Positions 28,496 through 37,422 of a stretch of DNA of 64,000 nucleotides are shown here, piece by piece (the stretch's first letter is position 1; each line of letters starts with the position of its first letter). The position numbers and the translations under genes are program-made. Under the pieces are notes generated by a model that had not been told where the DNA came from, did not search any database, and saw nothing but the letters and a program-made list of their open reading frames with translations. The DNA is from DAIDKA01 sp963708865 (GTDB lineage: Bacteria; Pseudomonadota; Gammaproteobacteria; Steroidobacterales; Steroidobacteraceae), in the NCBI GenBank assembly GCA_963708865.1, contig CAVPUC010000008.1, forward strand, positions 558,001-622,000, written 5' to 3'.

Positions 28496-29426
28496 CGGGC
28501 GCCGTTGAGTTTCAGCGCGGCAAGCTTCGCGAACGCCTGGCAACCCATCCGGTAGTACGTCGCATCGCGCTCGGTGCCCACCGCGTGATAGCCGATGGCT
28601 TGGGCGGCGGCGAGCGTCGAGCCGCTGCCCGCGAAGGGGTCGTACACAATACCGATGCCCAGGGGGAGCGATGCGCGCACCAGCTGCCGCAGAAAGGCCT
28701 GCGGTTTGAGGGACGGGTGGGCCGCCATGGCGCGCTCCGCGCGTCCGGTCGGCGCGCTCGCAATCACATCTTTGAAGGGCGCGGCACCGGACAGCCGGCG
28801 CAAGCCCCCGGTGCCCCAGCGTTTGAGATTTTCGGCCACGGTGCCCTCGAGCGGTTTGCGGAACATGCCCCAGGGTTCCCAGCCCGAACGCGCCATCACC
28901 GACACATCCGGGAACGCGGCTTCCGCGCCCTTCGGCCGATCTCCGCCGCGCAGTGTCTGCACCAGGCGTACGACTTCCCCGCGCTTTTCCAGCCCGGCTT
29001 TTTGCAGCGCGTGGTAGGTCAGGGTGGACAGCAGCGGATTTGAGGCCACGAACACATGCGCACCGGGGACCAGTGCGCGCTGCAGGGCGGCGCCAAGACC
29101 TGCGAAGAACGCCGACAGCGCGGCGAGCTGCGCCTGCGACAGCACCGTGAAACGCGGCACGGGCTGGCGTTTGACACCATCGAAATTGGGCGGGATGCGC
29201 CACACGCCACCGCGGCCCGCGCGCAACTTGCGATGATCTGCGAAGCGTCGTACTCGATGAGGCCATAGGGTGGGTCCGTGACCACGGCGTGCAGTGAGTG
29301 CGGCGGCAGACTCGCCAGCCAGCGCAGCGCGTCCGCTCGGATCAAGGTCGCGGTGTCGGACAGATGAACCCGCGGCCCCGAACCGCAGGCGACTACTTTT
29401 GGCCAAAGCTCGGGCGTCGGTTTCAC
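28492..29426 (-). CDS. Orphan DNA methyltransferase, beta-class (frameshift)
   Basis: Site-specific adenine-N6 or cytosine-N4 DNA methyltransferase. The catalytic DPPYG motif comes first (VVTDPPYGLIEYDAS) and the SAM-binding motif last (VYDPFAGSGSTLAAA), an order that defines the beta class, with a target-recognition region between. One missing base near 29240 splits the gene; restoring it joins EYDAS to HRKLRAGRGGVWRIPPNFD. The GTG at 29426 starts four bases after the mnmE stop. No restriction endonuclease is adjacent, so it is either solitary or regulatory. Confidence 0.75.
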
Positions 29427-29430
29427 GCCC

Positions 29431-30780
29431 TCATTTCCCGATGCAAAAGCTGGAAAAGATCTTCCCCAGCAGGTCCTCGTTCGTGAATTCGCCCGATATC
29501 TCATCGAGCGCGCGCTGCGCCGCGCGCAGCTCCTGGGCGACCAGCTCCCCGGCGCGCGTCTCCTTCAGCACCCGGGCGGCTTCTTCCACGCTCGCCTGCG
29601 CCTGCGCCAAGGCCTCGAGATGCCGCTGGCGCGCCGACACGCTGCCGCTCTCCAGCGTGAAATACCCCATGCTGGATTTCAGATGGGCGCGCAGCCCATC
29701 CAGCCCCTCCCCCGTCAGTGCCGAGACATTGAGGCGCGGCACGGCGGGTGGCGCCGACACCGCGGCGGCGTCCGTGATGTCGGCTTTGTTGTAGACCAGC
29801 GTGACGGGCACCTGAGCCGGCAGCGTGCCCGCCAGCTCCCGATAGGCGAGCGCGGTCGGATCCTGCGCCCCATCAATCACGAACAGCACCCGATCGGCGC
29901 GCGCCATTTCCGCCTGCGCGCGCCGGATGCCTTCTTCCTCCACCGCATCCTGCGCGACGCGCAGTCCCGCGGTGTCGAGGATGTGCAGCGGCATGCCATC
30001 GAGGTGGATGCGCTCTCGCAGCACATCGCGCGTGGTCCCGGGGACGGCGGTGACGATGGCGGCGTCGTAGCCTGCAAGGCGATTCAGCAGACTCGACTTG
30101 CCGGCATTCGGCGCACCGGCCAGCACCACGGTCATGCCATCGCGCAGCAGACGTCCCTGGCCCGCGCTGCGGGTCACCGCGGCAAAATGTTGTCGCACGT
30201 TGGCGAGGCGCTCGGCGAGCGCCGTGTCCGCCAGAAAGTCGACCTCTTCTTCCGGAAAATCGAGGGCGGCTTCGATATAGATGCGCAGCTCGATCACCGC
30301 GCCGGTGAGCACCTGGATCATGGTGGAGAACTCACCCTGCAATGAGCGCATCGCGGCGCGCGCGGCTTCGCGTGAGCCGGCGTCGATGAGATCGGCGACC
30401 GCTTCGGCCTGCGCCAGATCGAGCTTGTCGTTCAGGAACGCCCGTTGCGTGAATTCCCCGGCGGTGGCGCGCCGCGCGCCCAGCTCCACCAGCCGCGTGA
30501 CCAGAAACTCGATCACCACCGGCCCGCCATGGCCGTGGAACTCGACCACGTCCTCGCCGGTATAGGAGTTGGGGCCGGGGAAGAACAGCGCCAGGCCCGC
30601 ATCGACGGTCTGGTGTTGCGCATCGCGGAACGCCGCAAACACGGCGCGGCGCGCGGGCGGCAGCGTGCCGAGCACGCCGGTTGCTATGCGTTGCGCCGCG
30701 GGTCCGGAGAGACGGACGATGCCGATGCCCCCGCGTCCGGGCGGCGTCGCCGCCGCAACAATGGTATCGGCATCGCTCAT
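29431..30780 (-). CDS. mnmE: tRNA modification GTPase MnmE
   Basis: GTPase partner of MnmG for 5-(carboxymethyl)aminomethyl modification of wobble uridine. The N-terminal tetrahydrofolate-binding domain begins TIVAAATPPGRGGIGIVRLSG, the G domain has GAPNAGKSSLLN (G1), DTAGLR (G3) and YNKADI (G4), and the C-terminus is FCIGK with the catalytic cysteine. It has 449 residues, typical. It follows yidC by 13 bases in the rpmH-rnpA-yidD-yidC-mnmE run. Confidence 0.96.
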   Translation of the reverse strand: MSDADTIVAAATPPGRGGIGIVRLSGPAAQRIATGVLGTLPPARRAVFAAFRDAQHQTVDAGLALFFPGPNSYTGEDVVEFHGHGGPVVIEFLVTRLVELGARRATAGEFTQRAFLNDKLDLAQAEAVADLIDAGSREAARAAMRSLQGEFSTMIQVLTGAVIELRIYIEAALDFPEEEVDFLADTALAERLANVRQHFAAVTRSAGQGRLLRDGMTVVLAGAPNAGKSSLLNRLAGYDAAIVTAVPGTTRDVLRERIHLDGMPLHILDTAGLRVAQDAVEEEGIRRAQAEMARADRVLFVIDGAQDPTALAYRELAGTLPAQVPVTLVYNKADITDAAAVSAPPAVPRLNVSALTGEGLDGLRAHLKSSMGYFTLESGSVSARQRHLEALAQAQASVEEAARVLKETRAGELVAQELRAAQRALDEISGEFTNEDLLGKIFSSFCIGK

Positions 30781-30793
30781 GCGAGCGCTGCGT

Positions 30794-32524
30794 TCAGGTC
30801 TTGCGCAAGGATGCCGCGGTAATGCGCCGATTGATATTCCATTGCTGCAACACGGTGAGGGTGGTGTTCGTGACGTAGTACAGCACCAGGCCCGAGGGCA
30901 GGAACGCGAACAGCGCCGACATCGCCAGTGGCATGAACATCATCACCTTCGCCTGCACCGGGTCGGGGGAGGTGGGATTGAGGCGCTGCTGCACGAACAT
31001 CGCCGCGGCCATCAGAATCGGCAGGATGTAGTAAGGATCGGGCGAGGACAAATCATTGAGCCACAGTGCAAAGGGCGCCTGACGCATTTCCACGCTTTCC
31101 ACCAGCACGTAATAGAAGGCGAAGAACACCGGGATCTGCACGACCATCGGAAGACAGCCGCTGACCGGATTGACCTTCTCGCGCTGGTACAGCTCCATGG
31201 TGGCGCGGCCCAGCTTCTCCTTGTCGTCCTTGTACTGTTCCTGGATGTTCTTGATGCGCGGCTGCAGCGCGCGCATTTTCGCCATCGACTTACCGCTGGC
31301 TTCCGACAGCGGATAGAAGATCAGCTTCAGGAGCAGCGTCACGAGGATGATGGCGACACCCCAGTTGCCGGTCACCGAATGCACCCAGCTCAAGGCGCTG
31401 AACAGCGGCTGCGCGATGACGAACAGGCGGCCGAAGTCGGTTGCCCGCTGCAGATGCGGGCCCGCCGCCGCCAGCTGCGACTGCAGCTTCGGCCCGAGGT
31501 ACACGGTCAGCGGGAAGCTCACCGAGGCGCCGGGCGGCACGATGGTGGTCGGACCTGTCGCCGCCAGCAGGTACTCGCGGTCCTGCGCGCTCATCGTGAA
31601 GGTATACGGCTGCTCGGGCGGCGGTACGACGGCGGTGACGAAATGATGCTGAAGGGCTGCGATCCAGCCGTTCGTGACCGGGATGTTCAGATGCCGGTCA
31701 TCGTCGCTGGTTATCTTCAGCGGCCGGTATTTGCCGCCATCCCAGATGGCCGGGCCGCGCGTCGCGAAGCGTTCGGGGTTGGTGCTGAAAATGGAGGTAT
31801 GAATCGGCGGATCATCGCGCAGGATTTGGGCATACGGGGCTGCCATCCACGGCATCGCGGAGCGGTTGTTCACCGTCTGCGTGACCGACAGCGCATAGCT
31901 GTTGCGGCGGAACACGAACTCCTTGGTCACCTCGACGCCGTGACCATCGGTCCAGTGCAGCGGCACGCGCAGCTCGGCTTGACCGGGCGCCATCTGGAAA
32001 TCGGATTGGTCGGCGGTGAAGGTGGCCAGCTGGTTCGGGTGCGCGCCGGCAGGGCCGGTCATCGCCACCTGCACTTGATACAAGGTTTCAGGGCTGTCGT
32101 GATTTTCCAGACGCACGGGCTGCGGCTGGCCCTTGATGCGTGTGTACTGGTTGAAGTCAGCCTGGACGATGGTGCCGCCGGTGAGGCTGATGTACAGATC
32201 CAGCAGATCCGTTCGCACGTGAACGGCCGGCCCTGCGGCAAGCGTGAAGGGACTGGCCGTTGAGGCGACAGCCGGGGCAGCCGCGGCCGCGCCGGCTGCG
32301 GTCGGCACCGACGGTGAACTGCCCACGACCGCTGCCGCGGGCGCGCTTGAGTTGCCGGATTGGGGAATCTCGGAGCCCAGGCCCCCGGCCGGCAGGTGGG
32401 CCGCGGCGGCGGAGACGGCCGCCGCATCAACGGCCGAGTAGTCCTTGAGCCAGGCTTGGTAGTTCAGCCACAGGGCAAAGCCCAGCACAATCCAGAGCGC
32501 GTAGCGGGAGTAGTTACTTGTCAT
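30794..32524 (-). CDS. yidC: Membrane protein insertase YidC
   Basis: Inserts and folds inner-membrane proteins, alone or with SecYEG. The 576-residue protein has an N-terminal anchor (SNYSRYALWIVLGFALWLNY), an Ala/Pro-rich linker, a large periplasmic beta domain (about 80-330) and five C-terminal helices including NWGVAIILVTLLLKLIFYPL and SGCLPMVVQIPVFFAFYYVL. The ATG at 32524 overlaps the end of yidD; the open frame further upstream is yidD in another frame. Confidence 0.96.
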   Translation of the reverse strand: MTSNYSRYALWIVLGFALWLNYQAWLKDYSAVDAAAVSAAAAHLPAGGLGSEIPQSGNSSAPAAAVVGSSPSVPTAAGAAAAAPAVASTASPFTLAAGPAVHVRTDLLDLYISLTGGTIVQADFNQYTRIKGQPQPVRLENHDSPETLYQVQVAMTGPAGAHPNQLATFTADQSDFQMAPGQAELRVPLHWTDGHGVEVTKEFVFRRNSYALSVTQTVNNRSAMPWMAAPYAQILRDDPPIHTSIFSTNPERFATRGPAIWDGGKYRPLKITSDDDRHLNIPVTNGWIAALQHHFVTAVVPPPEQPYTFTMSAQDREYLLAATGPTTIVPPGASVSFPLTVYLGPKLQSQLAAAGPHLQRATDFGRLFVIAQPLFSALSWVHSVTGNWGVAIILVTLLLKLIFYPLSEASGKSMAKMRALQPRIKNIQEQYKDDKEKLGRATMELYQREKVNPVSGCLPMVVQIPVFFAFYYVLVESVEMRQAPFALWLNDLSSPDPYYILPILMAAAMFVQQRLNPTSPDPVQAKVMMFMPLAMSALFAFLPSGLVLYYVTNTTLTVLQQWNINRRITAASLRKT

Positions 32525-32762
32525 GTCCGTAATGAGAATGCATGCAGCCGGTGGCGGGCACGGGGTCGATGCCACCGGGATGCCAGGGATGGCAGCGGCC
32601 CAGTCGCCGCAGGGTGAGCCAGCTGCCGTGGAGGATACCGAAGCGTTGCACCGCCTCGAGCGCGTAATTCGAACACGAAGGATAAAAGCGGCACTTGGGC
32701 CCGAGCAAAGGACTCAGGGTCCACTGATACAGGCGGATCAGGCTTAAGACGAGGGCGCGCAT
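32514..32762 (-). CDS. yidD: Membrane protein insertion efficiency factor YidD
   Basis: Small amphipathic inner-membrane-associated protein that aids YidC-dependent insertion. The 82 residues contain the family signature LYQWTLSPLLGPKCRFYPSC followed by YALEAV and RLGRCHPWHPGG. It overlaps rnpA upstream by 19 bases and yidC downstream by 11 bases, as is usual in gammaproteobacteria. Confidence 0.95.
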   Translation of the reverse strand: MRALVLSLIRLYQWTLSPLLGPKCRFYPSCSNYALEAVQRFGILHGSWLTLRRLGRCHPWHPGGIDPVPATGCMHSHYGHDK

Positions 32763-33127
32763 TGGACTTTAACTTTATCCCACAATCCATCAAGGCTCGC
32801 GCGCAGCGCTGCGGCCGCTACCCCTTTGGCGCCTGGCCGGGCGCTGACGACCAGATCCACCGGGGGCAGCTCGTGCTGGCGCAGTCTGAAGGATTCGCGT
32901 ATGAGGCGGCGCAGGCGGTTGCGCGGCACCGATCCGCCGAAGGGCTTCGATGCGACGGCGGTGCCAAGGCGCGCCAACCCCAGTTCGTTGGGTTGCACGG
33001 TGATCCCGAAATGGCTGTTGCCCAGACGCTTGCCGCGGGCATAGAGCTGATCGAATTCCGCCTTGCGGCGCAAGCGGCGCGCGGCGGGAAAGGTCAGTCG
33101 CTCGCGGTCGACCTGGGCCACACTCAA
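32744..33127 (-). CDS. rnpA: Ribonuclease P protein component RnpA
   Basis: Basic protein cofactor of RNase P, which trims tRNA 5' leaders. The RNR signature is seen as SVPRNRLRRLIRESFR, with FGITVQPNELGLARLG before it. The TTG at 33127 is used here because AGGG lies five bases upstream; a GTG at 33121 two codons later is an alternative. It lies seven bases after rpmH. Confidence 0.93.
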   Translation of the reverse strand: MSVAQVDRERLTFPAARRLRRKAEFDQLYARGKRLGNSHFGITVQPNELGLARLGTAVASKPFGGSVPRNRLRRLIRESFRLRQHELPPVDLVVSARPGAKGVAAAALRASLDGLWDKVKVQCAPSS

Positions 33128-33134
33128 GGGGACC

Positions 33135-33269
33135 CTAAGGAATCAGCTTCTTGCGACCTTTTGCGCGACGCCGGTTCAGGACCGCCCGTCCGGTGGAGGT
33201 GGCCATGCGGGCGCGGAACCCATGGGTACGCGCGCGGCGTACTTTGCTGGGCTGATAAGTGCGTTTCAT
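33135..33269 (-). CDS. rpmH: 50S ribosomal protein L34
   Basis: A 44-residue, highly basic ribosomal protein starting MKRTYQPSKVRRARTHGF and ending RRRAKGRKKLIP, which is essentially the family consensus. The ATG at 33269 gives the standard length; in-frame codons further upstream are non-coding leader. First gene of the leftward rpmH-rnpA-yidD-yidC-mnmE operon, divergent from dnaA. Confidence 0.97.
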   Translation of the reverse strand: MKRTYQPSKVRRARTHGFRARMATSTGRAVLNRRRAKGRKKLIP

Positions 33270-33297
33270 CTTCCGTGGGCTCCGACGAGGGGCCGGA

Positions 33298-33326
33298 AGG
33301 CTAAACCCCGCCCGTGAGGGTGTCAA
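33298..33326 (-). promoter_or_regulatory. Candidate sigma-70 promoter for rpmH
   Basis: On the minus strand TTGACA (33326-33321) is followed after exactly 17 bases by TAGCCT (33303-33298). The predicted start would lie about 20 bases before the rpmH ATG. The -35 is perfect and the -10 keeps TA at its start but not the final T. Confidence 0.5.
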
Positions 33327-33415
33327 TACAGCCAGTACTTAAAGCGGCGGGCTTAGGGGTAGACTGCGCCTCTTTTTCCTCAAGTTGGCGCATCGGTAGG
33401 GGGAGTAGGCTGTCA

Positions 33416-34753
33416 GTGGCGTCTTTGTGGTCCATTTGCATATCGACGCTTGAGGCGGAGCTCGCGGAGCAGGAATTCAACACTTGGGTGCGCCCGTTGC
33501 AGGCCATCGAGGGCGAAGGCGTCCTCAAACTGCTGGCACCGAATCGCTTCGCGGTCGAGTGGGTGAACAATAATCTGCTGCGGCGAATCGGCGAGTTATT
33601 GCGCGGCGCGGCCGCCGGCGGCGCCCCCATCATCACCGTCGAAATCGGCTCGCGGGCGCGCCCGGAGGCCCCCGCCTCGAGCACCCCGCCGGTCTCGGCG
33701 CCGACGCCGCGCCGGGTCGAAGGCCTGGTCGTGGGGGCGCGCCTGAACCCGGATTACGACTTCACGAATTTTGTCGAAGGCAAGAGCAACCAGCTGGCGC
33801 GCGCGGCCTCCCAGCAGGTCGGGGAAAACCCCGGCAAAGCCTATAACCCGCTGTTCCTCTATGGTGGCGTGGGTCTGGGCAAGACCCATCTGATGCACGC
33901 GGTCGGCCATCTCATGAAACAGCGCAATGGCGAGGCGCGCGTGGCATATGTGCACTCGGAGCGCTTCGTCGGCGACATGGTGCGCGCCCTGCAGCACAAC
34001 ACCATGAACGACTTCAAGGCGGCGTACCGCTCGCTCGATGCGCTGCTCATTGACGATATCCAGTTTTTCGCCAACAAGGACCGCTCGCAGGAGGAGTTCT
34101 TTCACACCTTCAACGAACTGCTCGAAGGCCAGCGCCAGGTGATCCTCACCTGCGATCGCTATCCGAAGGAAGTCAGCGGTCTGGAGGAACGCCTCAAATC
34201 ACGCTTCGGCTGGGGACTCACGGTTGCGATCGAACCGCCGGAGCTGGAGACCTGTGTCGCGATCCTCATGACCAAGGCACACGCGGTCGGGGTGGCGCTG
34301 CCCGAGGAAGTCGCGTTCTTCGTCGCCAAGCGCATCCGCTCTAACATCCGCGAGCTCGAAGGCGCGCTGCGGCGCGTGATTGCCAATTCGCGCTTCACGG
34401 GCCAGCCGATCACGCTCGACTTCGCCAAGGAAGCGTTGCGCGATCTGCTGCAATTACAGGCAAAACTGGTCACCATGGAGAATATCCAGCGCACCGTTGC
34501 CGATTACTACAAGGTTCGCGTGGCCGATCTGCTCTCCAAGCGCCGCAACCGCTCGATCGCCCGGCCCCGTCAAGTGGCGATGGCGTTGTCGCGCGAATTG
34601 ACCACCCACAGCCTGCCGGAAATAGGCGATGCTTTCGGGGGTCGGGATCACACGACGGTGTTGCACGCGTGTGCGAAAATCGCCGAGCTGCGCACCTCGG
34701 ATCAACGCGTCACTGAGGACTATTTAAACCTGTTGAGAACCCTGACGGGATGA
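33416..34753 (+). CDS. dnaA: Chromosomal replication initiator DnaA
   Basis: AAA+ ATPase that binds DnaA boxes and unwinds oriC. Domain I starts ASLWSICISTLEAELAEQEF, Walker A is GGVGLGKTH, Walker B is LLIDDIQF, and the domain IV DNA-binding signature is GGRDHTTVLHA. The GTG at 33416 gives 445 residues with GGGAG about ten bases upstream. Longer in-frame versions begin in the rpmH-dnaA spacer and lack family support. A CTG at 33410 is a less likely alternative. Confidence 0.95.
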   Translation: MASLWSICISTLEAELAEQEFNTWVRPLQAIEGEGVLKLLAPNRFAVEWVNNNLLRRIGELLRGAAAGGAPIITVEIGSRARPEAPASSTPPVSAPTPRRVEGLVVGARLNPDYDFTNFVEGKSNQLARAASQQVGENPGKAYNPLFLYGGVGLGKTHLMHAVGHLMKQRNGEARVAYVHSERFVGDMVRALQHNTMNDFKAAYRSLDALLIDDIQFFANKDRSQEEFFHTFNELLEGQRQVILTCDRYPKEVSGLEERLKSRFGWGLTVAIEPPELETCVAILMTKAHAVGVALPEEVAFFVAKRIRSNIRELEGALRRVIANSRFTGQPITLDFAKEALRDLLQLQAKLVTMENIQRTVADYYKVRVADLLSKRRNRSIARPRQVAMALSRELTTHSLPEIGDAFGGRDHTTVLHACAKIAELRTSDQRVTEDYLNLLRTLTG

Positions 34754-34788
34754 TGTGGAGAGACTGGGGATAGTTTTGCTGCGACAAG

Positions 34789-34797
34789 TTATGCACA
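34789..34797 (+). promoter_or_regulatory. DnaA box
   Basis: TTATGCACA matches the consensus TTATNCACA at every base. It is the only perfect box seen between dnaA and dnaN. Confidence 0.8.
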
Positions 34798-34916
34798 TTG
34801 CACCCACAGGCAGTGGACAGGTCGACCATGTACTTACCCGGTGACTCGGATCGAATGCAAGATCATGATGAGGATGGCGCAATGCAAAGTTATCCCGATA
34901 CCCACAGGCCCTATAA

Positions 34917-34928
34917 CTACTACTACTA
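34917..34928 (+). repeat. DnaA-trio-like CTA repeat
   Basis: Four tandem CTA units (5'-TAG-3' on the other strand) follow a weak DnaA box and a GC-rich cluster and precede the AT-rich region. DnaA-trios, described in Bacillus subtilis as repeated 3'-GAT-5' units that guide DnaA onto single-stranded DNA, have this sequence and position. Confidence 0.55.
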
Positions 34929-34964
34929 TCTTCCTTAAAGACTTAAGACTATTAAGAGCAACCC

Positions 34965-36062
34965 ATGAAGCTCACCGCTGCACGTGAAGATTTCCTGACC
35001 CCGCTGCAAAGCGTTATCGGCGTCGTCGAGCGCCGGCAGACGATGCCGATTCTGGCAAACGTGCTGCTGTCGGTACGCGAGGAACGCTTGAGCATGACGG
35101 GCTCGGATCTGGAGGTCGAACTGGTGGCCTCCCGCCAGGTGACGAGCCAGCAGACCGGGGATGTGACCATTCCGGGACGCAAGCTGTTGGATATTTTCCG
35201 CGCGCTGCCGGAAAAAACGGCCGTGACCCTGAGTGCCGAAGGCGATCGGGTCAGCATCCGCGCCGGTCGCAGTCGCTTTGCGCTCTCGAGCCTGCCGGCC
35301 TCCGAGTTCCCGGTGGTCGACGACATCAACGCCCAGCAGACCCTGACGGTCAGCCAGGCGGATCTGCGCAAGCTCATCGACAAAACGCACTTCGCCATGG
35401 CACAGCAGGACGTGCGCTACTACCTCAACGGCATGCTGCTCGAGACCGACGGCAAAACGCTGCGCGCGGTGGCGACCGACGGTCACCGCCTGGCGCTGTG
35501 CGAGGCGCAACTGCCGAATGCCGCGCGCAGCGCGCAGCAGGTCATCGTGCCGCGCAAGGGAGTGCTGGAGCTGCAGCGCATTCTCAGCGCCGATGGCCAT
35601 GTGGAGCTGGCCATTGGAACCAATCACGTTCGCGCCCAGATCGGCGACATTCGCTTCACTTCGAAGTTGATTGACGGTCGATTCCCGGAATATGGACGCG
35701 TAGTGCCGGCCAGCCCGACCAAGAAAATTCAGGCCGACCGTGAACAGCTTCGCCAGGCCTTCCAGCGCACCGCCATCCTGAGCAATGAAAAATACCGCGG
35801 CATCCGGCTGGCCTTGAAATCGGGGCTGCTCACCGTCCAGGCGCACAACCCGGAGGAGGAGGAAGCGGAGGATCAGGTCGAGGTCAATTACGAGGGGGAG
35901 GATCTCGAGATCGGCTTCAACGTGAATTACCTGCTGGATGCGCTGGCGGCGCTCGACGGCAATACCGTTGAAATTGGGCTCTCCGACGCCAACAGCAGCT
36001 GTCTGGTGCGGGTTCCGGAGTCCACGGACACCAAGTACGTCGTGATGCCGATGCGGCTTTAG
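34965..36062 (+). CDS. dnaN: DNA polymerase III subunit beta (sliding clamp)
   Basis: Ring-shaped processivity clamp of replicative polymerase, 365 residues in three repeated domains. Characteristic segments are VVERRQTMPILANVLL near the start, ATDGHRLAL in the middle and YVVMPMRL at the end, the last forming part of the partner-binding pocket. The ATG at 34965 follows the origin region. Co-oriented with dnaA, recF and gyrB. Confidence 0.97.
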   Translation: MKLTAAREDFLTPLQSVIGVVERRQTMPILANVLLSVREERLSMTGSDLEVELVASRQVTSQQTGDVTIPGRKLLDIFRALPEKTAVTLSAEGDRVSIRAGRSRFALSSLPASEFPVVDDINAQQTLTVSQADLRKLIDKTHFAMAQQDVRYYLNGMLLETDGKTLRAVATDGHRLALCEAQLPNAARSAQQVIVPRKGVLELQRILSADGHVELAIGTNHVRAQIGDIRFTSKLIDGRFPEYGRVVPASPTKKIQADREQLRQAFQRTAILSNEKYRGIRLALKSGLLTVQAHNPEEEEAEDQVEVNYEGEDLEIGFNVNYLLDALAALDGNTVEIGLSDANSSCLVRVPESTDTKYVVMPMRL

Positions 36063-36078
36063 GGCGTGCGGTTTCACG

Positions 36079-36094
36079 TGTTCCACGTGGAACA
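36079..36094. promoter_or_regulatory. parS: parS site 1 (dnaN-recF spacer)
   Basis: TGTTCCACGTGGAACA is a perfect 16-base palindrome matching the ParB-binding parS form used by pseudomonads. It lies seven bases before the recF ATG. A half-similar GTTTCACGTG overlaps its left edge at 36071-36080. Confidence 0.85.
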
Positions 36095-36100
36095 GCGCCC

Positions 36101-37190
36101 ATGGCCCTAGGTCAGCTGTCGATCCAGAACCTGCGCTGCCTGCGGCAGGTGGAACTGGATCTGCATCCCGGGCGCAATCTCATTGTCGGCGCAAACGGGT
36201 CGGGCAAGACCTCACTCCTCGAAGCCCTTTTCCTGCTGGGGCGCGGCCGCTCGTTCCGCACCCGCAATTCCGAACGACTGATTACGCACGGTGAGAGTCG
36301 CCTGGTGGTCTTTGGGCGCACCGCTCCGCAGGCGTCGCCCGCAGTGCCGATGGCGCTTGGCGTCCAGATCACGCGGGGTGAGCCTACGCGTGGCAAAGAT
36401 CCAGGGAGAATTTGCCCGAACCTTGGCCGACCTGTCCGAGGCGCTCCCGGTCCAGGTCATCGATCCGGGCGTGCACAAGCTGGTGGAGGACAGCGCCTAT
36501 CGCCGCCGGCGCTGGATGGATTGGGCGACGTTCCACGTGGAACATGGATTCGTAGAGGTCTGGGCGAACTACACCCGCGCCCTCAAGCAGCGCAACGCCG
36601 TGCTGAAGCAACTGCCCTCCTCGAGTACGGCGACGACCCAACTGGCGGCCTGGGACATTGAGCTCGCGCAACTGGGCGAGAAGCTGGCCCACTCGCGCCG
36701 GAGCATGCTCGAGACTCTGCAGCCCCATTGGCAGGAGACCGTCCGGTCCATGGCAGGGCTGAACCTGGAGCTGGGGTATTTCCAGGGGTGGGCGCGCGAC
36801 ACCCGCCTGCTGCACGCCCTTGAGGTTTCGCGCGAACGAGACCTTGCCCGGGGCAGCACCCACGCCGGTCCTCACCGCGGCGATGTGCTCCTGAAACTCG
36901 ACGGCCGGCTGGCCCGGGATATGCTCTCGCGTGGGCAGCAGAAACTGGCGGCGGCGGCGATGATCTTGGCGCAGCTGCGGTTGCTCGCCGACATCCTGCC
37001 CGAACCGCCCACGCTCCTGCTGGATGATCCGGCAGCCGAATTGGATCCGCAGCGGCTGGCGCGGTTTATCGAGCAGGTGGCCCCATTGCGTTGCCAACTG
37101 GTGCTGACGTCGCTCACGCCCGGGGGACAGCCGTTTGGGCCGCCGGACCGGATGTTCCACGTGGAACAGGGACGGATCATCGAAGCATAG
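36101..37190 (+). CDS. recF: DNA replication and repair protein RecF (frameshift)
   Basis: SMC-like ATPase that loads RecA at gaps with RecO and RecR. Walker A is GANGSGKTSLLEALF near residue 30; the signature region DMLSRGQQKLAAAAMILAQL and Walker B LLLDDPAAELD are in the second half. One extra base near 36385 separates them: skipping it joins GVQITRGEP to RVAKIQGEFARTLADLSEAL. The restored protein is about 362 residues. Two parS palindromes lie inside the coding sequence and encode FHVEH and FHVEQ. Confidence 0.88.
36529..36544. promoter_or_regulatory. parS: parS site 2 (inside recF)
   Basis: CGTTCCACGTGGAACA, identical to the other sites except for the first base; the central 14 bases are a perfect palindrome. 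It is located within the recF coding sequence. Confidence 0.8.
37154..37169. promoter_or_regulatory. parS: parS site 3 (3' end of recF)
   Basis: TGTTCCACGTGGAACA, identical to site 1 and a perfect palindrome. It is located in the last codons of recF. Confidence 0.85.
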
Positions 37191-37422
37191 GACCTAATAA
37201 AGTTCTGGTAAAGAGTCGAGAACAGGCGGGCATCACCGTCTATCATCGCGAAACAGGTCGACCCGCTCCCGAATTGGTAAAATCACTTGGCCTGGTTGGC
37301 CCAAATCTCGCGCCTCCGCGCTCCGGACGGTTCCAAAACGCGGCGGATCAGCCTGCTAAAAACATAGAACAAACAAGGCCTTATGCATGTTCATAAGCAT
37401 GGCTTGGAAGGCTGTTGACAGC

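Larger units (their letters stand above)
34754..34964. other. oriC: Predicted oriC (dnaA-dnaN intergenic region)
   Basis: This 211-base spacer has no coding potential and holds origin-like elements: a near-box TGGGGATAG (34765-34773, reverse orientation), a perfect box TTATGCACA (34789-34797), a weak box TTATCCCGA (34890-34898), a GC cluster (ACAGGCCC near 34903-34910), four CTA repeats and then an AT-rich stretch with repeated TTAAGA-like units up to the dnaN ATG. The order of box, GC cluster, trios and AT-rich tract matches a basal unwinding module. No replication experiment is implied. Confidence 0.75.

Noticed and set aside
36071..36086. Additional parS overlapping site 1
   Set aside because: Only the left half, GTTTCACGTG, matches; the right half does not continue as AAACA.
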